From NCBI GenBank assembly GCA_025667525.1, contig CM046876.1:532816038-532880037 (forward strand): 64,000 nucleotides of DNA, read 5' to 3'. The stretch is from Glebionis coronaria (Eukaryota > Streptophyta > Magnoliopsida > Asterales > Asteraceae). Position numbers and translations under genes: made by a program. Below, piece by piece: positions 23,050 to 33,453 of this stretch. The notes under the pieces are model-generated. The model saw only the letters and a list, made by a program, of their open reading frames with translations. It was not told the origin of the DNA and searched no databases. Within the stretch, counting starts at the first letter, position 1. Each line of letters opens with the position of its first letter.

Positions 23050-23803
23050 GGGGATGTTTGATATGAAGGAATGGAAGTGGGAGAATGGGAATTGGGGTTG
23101 TTTCTTGCGTTTTTGTATGATTCTATTTCTTGGTTTTTCTTTCTCTAAAAAAAGTGGATAAAGGGTGGAATGGATAAAACAAGCCTTGCCATACTTCTAT
23201 GGGAAAGACGAGACGTACTACAAAAATAATGTGACAGCCACATGCTACCTAAAATTGATTTTTTATCAAACCCCATGGGGTTTTCTCAAGACATTAACAC
23301 ACGAGTATTCATCATTATTTCTTATATTTTTACTTATTCATCTCTATCTTTAAAGTATTTCTTGTTGAATTGTTTTAGATTGTATCATTTTCATTTGGCA
23401 CTACTAACTTCTCGGAATGTGCATTCGTTAACAACAAAACAAAATCAAAACATGACCTGAATATGGAGACATATTCTGCTTAACAAAGTGTTTTAGCAAA
23501 TCAATAAAATGGACACAAGTCATCGAAGTTTGGTTTTATGTAAAGATCCTTAACCTGCATAAGCATTAATTAAATTGATCTTTAATAAAATAAATATAAA
23601 ATCTATCTAAAACATATTCTTCCATTTTACTAGATACCGTAACCAAACACATGAAACGCTTATACTAGAAAATTCTCTTTTCGAATTTCTATTTGTACCA
23701 AACATAAAAATCGATCTTAGTTTAGATACCAATTCTCTTTTCTTTTTATTCCATTCTCATTTGCAATTTCATTATGTATCATTCCTTTGTACCAAACAGC
23801 CCC
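23050..23803. mobile_element. Tourist/PIF-Harbinger-type non-autonomous element in element C RT
   Basis: 754 bp flanked by TTA on both sides (23047-23049 and 23804-23806). The ends are imperfect inverted repeats: GGGGATGTTTGATATGAAGG on the left and, on the opposite strand, GGGGCTGTTTGGTACAAAGG on the right, each followed by AATG. A GGGSCTGTTTGG-like end with a 3-bp TTA duplication is typical of Tourist MITEs. It encodes nothing recognisable. Removing it brings the RT block ending near the former VDTKLMKD position next to YKGMIGSLL, showing that it landed in an existing RT gene. Confidence 0.82.
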
Positions 23804-23806
23804 TTA

Positions 23807-24540
23807 GTGTTGTCCACGGACTCATACCTTAGTCTTTCATGAGTTTGGTATCCAAGGACATGGGGGTTTTCATTGGTTTACAATCTTCAAGACCAAAATT
23901 TTTAAGCATTTCTTTAAAGTATTTAGATTGATTAAATAAAGTGTCATTCTCTAATTGTTTAATTTGTAAACCTAAGAAAAAATTGAGTGCACCCATCATG
24001 CATAATATGAGAAAAGTTATCACATAATTTTTGACAAGTTGAACCGAATATGATATCGTCAACATATATTTGAACAATGATAAGATTTAACTCCTTATTT
24101 TAAGTAAAAAGAGTGCTATTTACCATTCTCAAAGTGTAATCAAGTTTAATAAGAAAAGCCTTTAGTCTATCATACCAAACTTTTGGTGTTTGCTTAAGAC
24201 CATATAAAGCTTTCTTTAGCTTATAGACATGATTAGGTTTTGCGAAATCAACGAATCCTGGAGGTTGAGCCAAATGTACCTCCTCGTTAATAAACCGTTA
24301 AGGAATGCACCTTTTACATCGTTTTGATAAAGCTTAAATTTAACGCACAAGCGTATGCTAATTATTCTAATGTAAACTAACCTAGCAACCGGAGCGTAAG
24401 TCTCATCATAATAAATTCCTTCTTGTTGATTATAGTATTGTGCTACTAACCTTATTTCTTGAAATGGTTCTATTTTCGTTAAGCTTCTTTCTATATACCT
24501 ATAATGGTTGTATTTAGAGGAGTTGAAACTAATTCCCAAA
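23807..24540 (-). pseudogene. Element C reverse transcriptase fragments
   Basis: Pieces 23829-24077 (MGALNFFLGLQIKQLENDTL, then FNQSKYFKEMLKNFGLEDCK and MKTPMS) and 24216-24539 (VAQYYNQQEGIYYDETYAPV and QNDVKGAFLNGLL) are copia RT. A YGLKQ-like run is still readable near 24180-24210. The YVDD site near 24050-24065 reads in a shifted frame. Stops and frameshifts throughout. RT and RNase H are separated by the MITE insertion. Confidence 0.8.
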
Positions 24541-24561
24541 CGTCATTAGCGATAAATTGAT

Positions 24562-24900
24562 TTAATTCTTCTTGCATTTCTTGTGTGCAATTTCGTCTTT
24601 TAAAGCTTCGGTTATACTTGGAGGTTCTTTTATTGAAACAAAACAAAATAAAGTAATTTCATTTTGTGCTTGAGACCTAAGTGCTCTTTGGTTTAATTTT
24701 TCAATGACATTTCCTAGCAGATGACTTTTAGATTCTTTAAAGTTGTTATTATCTATAGTTACTTCTTCGATATTATTTTCTATAGATTTATTTTTGTTAG
24801 CTTCAATAGATTCTTCTTCGACTAAGTCATCATCTATCCAAGGTGATGCTTTAGGCGGTGGAGGACTTTCATCGAATGTCACGTTGAGTGGTTCTTAGTT
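24562..24900 (-). pseudogene. Element C integrase-RT linker
   Basis: A 107-codon open segment with MTFDESPPPPKASPWIDDDL and an acidic stretch followed by NVIEKLNQRALRSQAQNEI. This matches the variable acidic linker between copia integrase and RT by position and style. It has no enzymatic role that can be read from sequence. Confidence 0.65.
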
Positions 24901-25268
24901 AACCATGGTATTTTATTACATAATATAAGCTTTATTTGTTTGAGAATATCCAAAAAATATACATTCGTAAGACTTTATAGGTCAAACTTGATAAGATAAT
25001 CTTTAGTATTTGAAATAAAACACTTATCAAAAGACTCTTAAGATAACTTAAAGTAGGTTTCTTACCTCTTAAAATTTCATAAGGGGTTATTCCTAGTATG
25101 GGTCTAATGGATACTCTTTAAGTATGTATCTTCGTCGTGACACCAAAACTTTTGTGATAAAGATTGTTGGTTGAGCATTGTTCAACTCATTTCTTGAATT
25201 GACCTATTTTTCCTTTCAACTACTCTATTTTTTGAATTGACCTATTCACGTGTTATACCATTAAATAT

Positions 25269-25735
25269 TTAATAAAATATGAATTGAATTTCGTTATCAA
25301 GTTCTCTTCCATGATTCGTTCTTATTGACAATATTTTAAGTCCTAGTTGAACTTGAATCTTTTTACTAAATATTTCAAATTCTTCAAACGGTTCCATTTT
25401 GTTTGTTAGGAATTTAGTCAATCTATACCTATAGTAGTCATCTACAATAACTAGGGTATAAGAATTTTCCCCATAACTTCGTATGGTGGAAGGACAAAAA
25501 ATATTCATATGTAAGAGTTCTAGACACTTAGATGTTGAAAACACGTTCTTAGATTTGTGGCTAGCAGGGTTTGTTTCCTTATTTTGCATGCGTCACAAAA
25601 ATGTTGATCAAACTTAATCTTAGGTAAATTCCTAACTAGTTCCTTTGATGACTAGGATTGGATTAACCTCATACTCGTGTGATCTAATCTTCTATGTCAT
25701 AATAACGCGTTTTCTTCCATAGGAACTAGATATAT
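25269..25735 (-). pseudogene. Element C integrase fragment
   Basis: The readable segment has LELLHMNIFCPSTIRSYG, SYTLVIVDDYYRYRLTKFL and a SIRTNHGRELDNE block, matching the copia integrase core (HMDLFGP, VDDYSR, RTDHGREF). Both first catalytic Asp residues are replaced by Asn (HMN, RTN). Near 25640-25735 a GAG-pre-integrase/zinc-binding region is still visible but broken. Element D interrupts it at 25740. Confidence 0.75.
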
Positions 25736-25739
25736 TTTA

Positions 25740-26233
25740 TGTTGATCCCAAACTTAGATTGATTAAACTTGCGTATTATCGAGATTTGTTCAAGTATAAT
25801 ATGTTTGAGAAACTTTGTATATTCAACAAACTAAGTATTATGCGGAATTAATACTTAGAACAAAGAAAAAATAACAAAGAACTTATACCAAACTTTCAAC
25901 TTTGATTGATAATAACGATGAACAAAACAATGATGAAAGAATGTGAAAAGTATATCAAACATAAACCTAAAGGCCTCCTTTTATAAGCACAAGGAGTCTT
26001 GTACACAAAGTAATCTTGTCAACTATTTTAGGAAGATATACTAAGATAAACATACAATATATAATATTCATGCATATACTCCTAACATAACAGAACGTGT
26101 TGACTTGCAAAACTCGACAACGGCATGATAACTCTTGTCTGGGCTTATTCTGTCAGAGGCTTGATAACACTTTGTCAGCAGCTAGATATCATTTGTCAAC
26201 GGCTAGTAGACTTAACTAATTTTATTCTCAACA
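25740..26233 (-). repeat. Element D 3' LTR
   Basis: 494 bp, opening TGTTGATCCCAAACTTAG and closing CTCAACA, related to but clearly diverged from the LTRs of element E (27034-27536, 57541-58031). It is followed by a polypurine tract (TATGGGAGGAC on the minus strand, 26234-26247). The flanking TTTTA at 25735-25739 is the presumed target copy. Near 26150-26215 it carries degenerate versions of the 21-bp-spaced GTCAGCG motif with the GGC variant typical of element D. Confidence 0.85.
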
Positions 26234-26328
26234 GTCCTCCCATAAACTTGATACTAACCATAATCATCAAGTTTCTGAATAAAACGAAACATAAAGAGGA
26301 TTCTTAAAAATAAAACCTATTCTGATAA

Positions 26329-27033
26329 CTAAGAAATGATAAATTTCATCAAGTCAACTCCTATTCCACTTGTGTAGTCCACTTTAAGCTTAGTGCTCAT
26401 CATTTTCTTCAAAACATCTTGGGACCAAGGATACTTCCTATCAACCAGCAAGAATTTTGAAAACTTTGTTGTGTAGAGATGAAAAATACCAATAGCCAAA
26501 TACAAACACCACTCCAAAGTGTTTGGATCACCCAAATCTAGCCATACTAGATCGGCTTCATCATGGCCAAACATTCTCATGAATGTTGTTCATATCTTTA
26601 TTCCATTTTGAGAAGTAGGTGCTTCAACCTCATGCTTCTCCTTGAACAGACTCCAAAGAGTCTCCAAATCTTCTCTATCAATACTGCCAAATAGGAACAT
26701 AAAAGATGTGAACATGTGAACTTTGTCCCTATACCTTATGATCACCCAGAAACCTGTTGTTGGATCTTCTTCATATTTAACAATAGGATTCTTGAAGTCA
26801 AGTGGAATCACAGCAGCAAGATCACCAACTTCTAAACGTGAAAGCTCCATATTTTTCTTCAAATGACCCTCATTGTATTTTGGGTCCAATGAGCTAAATT
26901 CAGGGAACTGAAACTTTCCTCCCTTCTTCACAGGCCTAGGAGCAATATATGCCTTCATTATCTTCAACCCCTCCTTAATTTCTTCACGTCTCTCAGCAGA
27001 AAGCAACCTCTATGTATTAGCTTCACAAACATA
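26329..27033 (-). pseudogene. Element D extra ORF (aORF), C-terminal part
   Basis: Segments 26590-27006 (LSAERREEIKEGLKIMKAYI, ATGFWVI-like FWVIIRYRDKV, then IDREDLETLWSLFKEKHEVE) and 26329-26580 (DEADLVWLDLGD, FLLVDRKYPWSQDVLKKMM) align block for block with the end of E's aORF (28360-27622). The frame ends at 26329. I recall proteins with such a C-terminal block downstream of Copia pol in Asteraceae; the biochemical function is not known to me. It is interrupted upstream by element E and also by a frameshift or stop near 26585. Confidence 0.75.
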
Positions 27034-27536
27034 TGTTGATCCCAAACTTAGATCGATTAGCTTTGTGTTAAACGAGATTGAATCAAGATTAACACTTAGA
27101 GAAACTTTGTTTTATTTAAGAATGTAAGTGTTATGTAGAATTAACACTTAGAACAAAGAACAAACAAACAAAGTAAACCAAACTTTCACTTTTGATTGAT
27201 AATTGAACTTTCTTATAATGAAACTTATTAATACTGAATAATGTATATATACTATGAACCCTACAATCTCCTTTTATAACACAAGGAGTCGTGTACAAAG
27301 GTTTACCTATCAACTATTCTAGGTAAAGATAATTATAGAAAATACAATATTGATCATATCTTTACTTCAAATATAAAACGTGTTGACTAAGTATTCCTAT
27401 CAGTGGTTGGACTTCTTCTTGTCAACGCTTGAATAACTCTTGTCAGTGCTCATCTGTCAGCGTCTCGTTTACTCTTGTCAGTGTCCAAATTACTCTTGTC
27501 AGCGTCTCAGTGACTTAGCTCATTTTATTCCTAACA
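27034..27536 (-). repeat. Element E 3' LTR
   Basis: 503 bp with canonical TG...CA ends (TGTTGATCCC ... TTCCTAACA). It is followed by a polypurine tract, TATGGGAGGAT on the minus strand (27537-27550). Five copies of the GTCARYG motif start at 27421, 27442, 27456, 27477 and 27498 (spacings 21, 14, 21, 21). Confidence 0.92.
27421..27518 (-). repeat. 21-bp-phased GTCAGCG cluster in E 3' LTR
   Basis: Plus-strand starts at 27421 (GTCAACG), 27442 (GTCAGTG), 27456 (GTCAGCG), 27477 (GTCAGTG) and 27498 (GTCAGCG). The full unit is about TTGTCAGCGTCCAAATTACTC without the last base or two. The cluster lies in the U3 part of the LTR and cannot be explained by protein coding. Confidence 0.85.
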
Positions 27537-28974
27537 ATCCTCCCATAAACTTGATATCTAATCTAGTAATCAAGTTTCTGAATAAAAACTAAGTACAAGG
27601 AGGATTCTTACAAATACAAACTTACTTGTTAATTAAAAAATAAACAAATCTAATTAAATCCTTGCTAACATCACTTGTATAATCAACTTCTAACTGTGTA
27701 GAGACCATCATCTTCAAAACCTCCTTAGACATAGGATATTCAGCATCAACCAGAAGGTACTCTGAAAACTTTTAGGTTCTAATATGGTATACACCAGCAG
27801 CTGAATGTAGATGCCACTTCAAACCACTAATATCATCCAGATCCAACCATATTGGATCAACTTCATTTGGATCAATCATCCTCTTGAATGTTGTCCAAAT
27901 ATTTATTCCATTTGCTGAAGAAGGCTCTTCAACATCATACTTGGTCTTCATCAACTTCCATAGATCTACCAAGTCTTCTCTATCCATGCTTGCAAACAAT
28001 GAGATAAAGGAATTAAAAGTATGTACCTTGTTACCATATCTGGTGATTACCTAGAAACCACTTGCATCTTCTTCATATTTAATTATTGGGTTTCTGTAAT
28101 CCAAAGGCAATACCTCTGCAACATCTGAAGCGTCCAAAGGTGAAAGCTTTATACTCTTTTAGATCACTGCTTCACTAGGATTCAATCTATTAAGGACTGG
28201 AAATTCAATGGGAATTCCCTTCTTCACTAGCCTTGGCACAATATAAGCCCTCTTGATCTGCATATTCTCTTCAATCTCTTCTATCCTTTCATCAGAAAGA
28301 AGTCTGATAGTGTTTGCCTCACAAACTCGTTCCCAAATAGGATAAGCATGGAACTCCAACTCTTCAAAGGACAACCTTTTCAATCTCTCATAGGTCCATC
28401 CACCTTGATGACACCTAAGCAACATATAATAGAGCTCTCTCCTATCCCTTTTGAGCTCAGAAAGCACCTTACTAGCCTTGTGCTTCAAGATCACCTTGCA
28501 ATCCTCTTGAACTCTTAGCAGAATATCCAAACCCCAAATTTGCCCAGTGATTGACATGTCTGGATTCTCTGCTACTGAAGTTTCCCATGTAAAATACATC
28601 TCCACTACTTTAGGAATATCCCAATCTACTTCATTTTCAACTCCCTTAGCTTTTCCCTAGCTAACTCATCCTCTCCATACTCCAACCTTTTTTATTCTTC
28701 AATTATCATAACACTAGAACCAGAACTCTCATCATCATCACTACCATCCTTAACTTTTTCTATGGTAGTCTCTATCCTATCATGTTCCTCTAACTGTGCA
28801 ACCAAAAGAATAAAAATGTAACTGTGCTGCATTCTTAGGTACTTAAACCTCTTCCATAATCCCTTTACCCTTGTCCTTAGCTTCAATAGTAGGCAAAGTG
28901 ATGGATTGTACCTGAGTAGAAATATCTTTGATGATAACTGGTGGTTGGGATACACCAATTATACCTGCAAGTCT

Positions 28975-29025
28975 GTCAGCGTCTGTTTTGTTCTGGTCAG
29001 CGCTCAAATTTTGAATGTCAGCGAC
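28975..29025 (-). repeat. 21-bp-phased GTCAGCG cluster inside E aORF
   Basis: GTCAGCG starts at 28975, 28996 and 29017, exactly 21 apart. On the coding strand it is read in one frame as ...VADIQNL-SADQNKT-DADRLAG, so the motif encodes x-A-D once per seven residues. Confidence 0.88.
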
Positions 29026-29682
29026 TGACTCTGAGACTTGTTGCATCATCTCTACAAAACTTAGCTTCTTGGGAGTAATCAAAGAAACATCCATAGCTGG
29101 CTTCTCCTTCAAGCTTGTCAAAGCATCAACTATCACCACACTCCCATATGAACCACCTTCTTGTGAGTCTTTGTCACTCACATATACCTGTTCATCCTCC
29201 CCTTTGGAAGAATCCTCTTGCCTTCTTCCAGCATTGGCAGCTTCCAAAACAACTATCATCTCCCTCAATGACTTGAGTTCAAGGCCTTGACTTGTGACAA
29301 CTTCTACAAGGTCTACATTTTGCTTTTGCAAGCGCATGCAAACCACCGTCAATTCCAAAACTGATAAAGGTTTCAATCTGCCCTCCTATATGATGGGGAT
29401 TTGACCTCCCAAAAGAGATTCATCGGGCATAGATATGGTCTTAATGATGTTGTGACTGTCTTGACCTGCTTCTAAGCCAGAGTCAATAGTCCCAACCCCA
29501 CCCATGTCACCAACCACCCCTGTGGTGGTGGTTCTCTCTGCTACATGGCTAGTACCACTAGAGGAGAACACTCTAGTAGTCCTTTGGTGTTTCTCAAACC
29601 TATTATCATGTGGTTATGAAGATAAAGTGGAATGGGGGTCTGTTTGGGTGTGAGGGTCTGTTTGGGTTTGAGAGGGAGTGGT

Positions 29683-29733
29683 GTCAGCGTTTGGGTTCGC
29701 TGTGTTAGCGCCCAAAGTATGAGTGTCATCGCC
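29683..29733 (-). repeat. 21-bp-phased motif cluster in E aORF linker
   Basis: GTCAGCG at 29683, GTTAGCG at 29704 and GTCATCG at 29725, exactly 21 apart. Encoded residues are LGDDTHT-LGANTAN-PNADTTP, again with A-D or its relics in a fixed register. Confidence 0.82.
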
Positions 29734-30594
29734 TAAAGGTTGTGGGTCAAGATCCACGTGTTGTGGTGATGGAGGGTATTCTGGTATGGGGTCTGGTTGT
29801 GGTAGAGGGTGTACAGCTGCCTCAATGACAACTAACATGGCTGGGGTGAGGGGTAAGTCTCTAAAAGGTGGGGTATTCATGTTATCAAAAATAGTTTTCT
29901 TTTGCATAGGGACCTCATAAAAGTCATCATGGTCGCTACGACAGTATCTCTATTCATCAAAAACCATTTGTAAAAACCTAGGGTAAGCAAGAGTCATCTT
30001 GTTACCCTTATTATGACACATGCCATCAAAAATCATTTTTGAAAAATTAAACTTTTGCCCATTTGCAATGCAAACAAGAGCACAACCGATAGTTCGATTG
30101 ATTTCATTGAAAGAAGAGCTTTTGGGACTCAAACATTGAAGGATGACATGTATAAGGTACTTCCAGGTTGGGGAAAATTGTTGTTTAGTATATTTATTGA
30201 TAATCCAAACTGGGGGAAAAGCATAACCCAAGCCTCGAAGCCCTTGCTCTAGCTCTACTAGGGGAAGGGATGTTATACCATCAACATCATCAAGGCGTAG
30301 TTCCTGACGAATTAAAGCTTCATTAACAACCCATTGAACCCAATGAACAGTAGCAGTTAATGTAAGCACTCCATCAATTGTTTTGGAACTAACAGTGTTC
30401 CAAATCTGCTTGATGTGCGTGATAGGGACAAGTGTAGTATGAGAAAGCGCATACCTTAGAGGAGAAGCCTTCAAATACTCAATCATCTGAGTGTATTGGG
30501 GGTGCAAAGTATTATCTTCTTTCAAATAAGCCACCATGTTGTGTTGGCTTCTGAACCCTAATTCCACAGTATCAGGTTTAAACTTTGGTGCCAT

Positions 30595-31786
30595 TTAGAA
30601 TGTTTGTGAGAAAACTGTGATATGTTAACAATGGATGTATGAAGGTTTGAGAATATTAGCAGACAAGAAATAGCAGTTACCCTGGTTGAAAGAAATGAGC
30701 CAAATTTATAGGAGAGGTATTAGATTACTATTGGTTGAAAAGTGAGGCAGTTATATTCAAAAAACAATCATGACAATCTTGAAAAATATATAACTTGTCT
30801 CATTCATTAAATAAAAGTCACCAACTCTTTAAAATTACGGCCCAAATTATCGTCAAAAATAACAACTGGGTGGACCCCAATGTTTTTCAACGGTAAAAAA
30901 GTAAACGTCAGCGTCTAACGGCTATATTCTTGGCAGTGTTGAAATTCTTCCATATCAGCGTTTAAATTGGTCTTATCAGCGTTTGGAAAGAAAACATGTC
31001 AGTGGCCAAAAATAAAAATAATTAAAAATAAAAAGACCTTAACAAAGTATTTTACCCTAGTGAAGATAACTCTTAGACTAAAAATGACTATAGGGTGGCA
31101 AGCACTGTCCAATCATACACACTTGCATAAGCAAGATAGACATAATTGTCCTCAAGTGTCCCTTGCTAACCAAAGTTCTTAACAATGAAGTTACATCATA
31201 TAAACTCTTTTTAACTTCCTAGGTAAGCTCAGTGAAAACGTTCACTAAGTCTCCTAACCGACCAATCCCAATTCTAGGCCAAAATGTCTTGGCAGTGTGC
31301 ACAATATATCAACTTTGCATGCTACAGTGCCTCAAGAACTAGAAATCTAATTCCTACTCACCAGTTGACACAATCTAAAATTGTGATAAGAGTATTCTAA
31401 GAATACCCAAAAACCTAAAGGTTTCCTAAACCTCCCCTTAAACTAGGATATACATAGTTGCAAAATAAAAAGTATATGACAAAAATTTATTTCAAGATAG
31501 GAATGTAAACATTCCAACCACAATAAATATACTTGGACACATTCCTTGTATGATCCAAATATCCATAAGCAACTTTGTATCCAAATGTACAATGCTCACA
31601 ATGCCTGCTTGATTAGATCAAAAACCAGAAAACTAACATGTTGCTGTCAGTGACCATTTTAACACTTGTCAGCGTTCAAATAACCTTTGTCAGGGTTAGA
31701 AAAATAAAGTGGAAAACCTAATTCTTTACAAAGACAAATAATAGTACAAATCCTGTACAAACTATACAATGATTTCAAAAACACAT
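30595..31786 (-). other. Spacer between pol and aORF of E, with two motif clusters
   Basis: No coding capacity. It matches 60345-61556 of element D in several blocks, for example CACTGTCCAATCATACACAC. It carries GTCAGCG-type motifs near 30907, 30932, 30954, 30975 and 30998, and again at 31645, 31668 and 31689, spaced 21-25 bp. The aORF promoter lies at its downstream end. Confidence 0.65.
30703..30734 (-). promoter_or_regulatory. Candidate CCAAT/TATA promoter of E aORF
   Basis: On the minus strand CCAAT (30730-30734) is followed after about 20 bases by TATAAATT (30703-30710), which lies 109 bases before the aORF start. Element D has the same pair at the same place (CCAAT 60472-60476, TATATATT 60444-60451, 100 bases before its start), each followed by a GGCTCA-like word. 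Conservation of layout suggests that the aORF has its own transcript. Confidence 0.5.
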
Positions 31787-33453
31787 TTAGGTAAGATTGA
31801 TCATTCCAATACTTGTTACCAAGTATTGGAACCTCCCAACATCAAAAGGTTTAGTTAAAATATCAGCCACATTTTCTTCTGTGTCTATCCTCTCTGGATG
31901 TATTAAACCCTTTTCAAAACAATCTCTTATAAAATGATGCCTAATTTCTATGTGTTTTGTTTTTGAATGATGTACAGGATTCTTAATAATGCATAATCTA
32001 CTGTTATTATCTACAAATATCTTGGTATGCATAAAATTATACCCATAATCCAATAGCTGGTTTTGTATCCATAGAACTTTTCCACAACAAGAAGCTGCAG
32101 CTACATACTCTACTTCAGTTGTAGAATTTTCCACCACTGTTTGTTTCTTGCATTGCCAGGATATGAGTCTACTCGCAAGAAATTGGCATCCACCAGTTGT
32201 GGATTTTCTGTCAAACTTATCACCTCCATAATCACTGCCTGAATAGACAATAAGCTCCAATGAAGAATCTTTAGGATACCATAATCCCAAGGTGGGATAG
32301 CACCTAAGGTATCTAAAGATCCTTTTGACAGCATGAAGATGACACTCTTTGTGAGTCACTTGATGGCGTGCACATGCACATAAAGCAAACATAATGTCAG
32401 ATCTAGAGGATGTAAGATACATCAATGAACCAATCATTGATCTATAATGCCTGACATCCACATCTTTTCCATCTCCAGTCTTTCCCCAAGGGTGTTCCCT
32501 ATCCATGGGTGTGATAGCCCATTTTTCATGAGGAGAAAAACCAAACTTCTTCAAGATCTCAACCACATACTTGTCTTGAGAGATAAAGATACTATCTTCT
32601 TTCTGTTGTACTTGTAAACCTAGAAAGAAGTTCATCTCTCCCATTTCACTCATCTTGAATTTTTCTGTCATAAGCTTAGAAAAGTCTTCACTCATCTTTG
32701 GATTAGATGAACCAAAGATAATATCATCCACATAGACCTGGACTAAAAGAAAATCCTTACCAATCTTCTTGGTAAATAGTGTCTGGTCTATGGTGCCCCT
32801 CTTAAACCCATTTTCCACGAGGTAGGTTGATAATGTACCATACCATGCTCTATTGGGGCTTGATGAAGTCCATACATTGCTTTCTTGACTCTATACACCT
32901 TGTTTGGATGCTTTAAATCTTCAAAACCTAAAGGTTGAATAACATACACTTCCTCCTCAATTGTTCCATATAAGAAAGCACTCTTCACATCCATTTGATA
33001 AACTGTGAAACCCATGCAAGAAGCACAGGCTAGGAAAATCCTTATTGCTTCAATTCTTACAACAAGTGCAAAAACCTCTTCATATTCTATCCCTTCTTCT
33101 TGTGTATAGCCCTGAGCAACTAAACGTGCCTTGTTTCTGACCATAATCCCTCTTTCATCCTTTTTATTCCTTAGAGCCCAACGTGTCCCAATAGGTCTTA
33201 CATACCTTGTATATTCCACTAGCTCCCACACATCTTGAATTGCAAACTGGTGAAGCTCATCCTGCATTGCTTCAACACAGCTTGATTCTTTAAGAGCATC
33301 AAAAATCTTCCTGGGTTCCTTTTGTGATAGAAAAACAGACAAACAAACATGCTTGCACAATAAGGGTATCTTCCTTCTTGTGAATATTGGGTATGAAACC
33401 ACCTTGAGTCTGATAAGTTCTCCTTGTTTGTACAGGAGTCTGAATGTCACCAA
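31787..33453 (-). pseudogene. Element E reverse transcriptase-RNase H
   Basis: Two overlapping frames, 32788-33453 and 31787-32818, joined by one frameshift near 32800-32850. RT blocks: [75 protein letters not shown] (catalytic DD). RNase H blocks: YSGSDYGGDKFDRKSTTGGC, NSTTEVEYVAA, FVDNNSRLCI and VADILTKPF. The frame closes at 31787 with IGMINLT. In RNase H the usual DADYAG is GSDYGG, and TEAEY is TEVEY, so RNase H may have been impaired before the frameshift. Same family as the D copy at 61557-63047. Confidence 0.88.

Larger units (their letters stand above)
22390..25739 (-). mobile_element. Element C: heavily decayed Ty1/copia pol, outermost host of the nest
   Basis: Minus-strand copia pol fragments in consistent order: RNase H (22390-23046), RT (23807-24540), linker (24562-24900), integrase (about 25269-25735). 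Every domain is cut by stops and frameshifts. A MITE sits inside RT (23050-23803) and element D is inserted in the GAG-pre-integrase region at 25740. The N-terminal protein part and 5' LTR must lie beyond the right end of D, outside the window. No 3' LTR was recognised on the left. It is the oldest layer of the nest by position and by decay. Confidence 0.8.
27622..30594 (-). pseudogene. Element E extra ORF (aORF), about 990 codons, decayed
   Basis: It starts at 30594 (MAPKFKPDTVELGF) and ends at TAA 27622-27624, in the same frame at both ends. The N-terminal domain (about residues 1-215) includes MIEYLKASPLRYALSHT, IKQIWNTVSSKT, LIRQELRLDD, WKYLIHVILQCLSPKS and MTLAYPRFLQM. A Pro/Thr/Asn-rich linker follows, then a coiled-coil stretch (about 400-450), an acidic Ser-rich part and a C-terminal block (REDLVDLWKLMKTKYDVE, FKRMI, WLDLDD, SKEVLKMMV). 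I recall similar N-terminal domains in Asteraceae Copia proteins labelled 'synaptobrevin/longin-like', a label with no support here. In-frame stops include 29950, 29614, 29386, 28843, 28159, 28051 and 27772, with a shifted interval near 28.7-28.85 kb. Function unknown. Confidence 0.8.

Noticed and set aside
29950..30594. Calling the aORF N-terminal domain a synaptobrevin/longin protein
   Set aside because: Database labels of that kind are recalled for related proteins, but no longin or SNARE motif is visible.
27622..30594. Attributing all aORF stops to C-to-T methylation decay
   Set aside because: 29950 and 28051 fit (Gln and Trp codons in D), but 28843 and 28159 align with Glu and Lys codons in D and need transversions.
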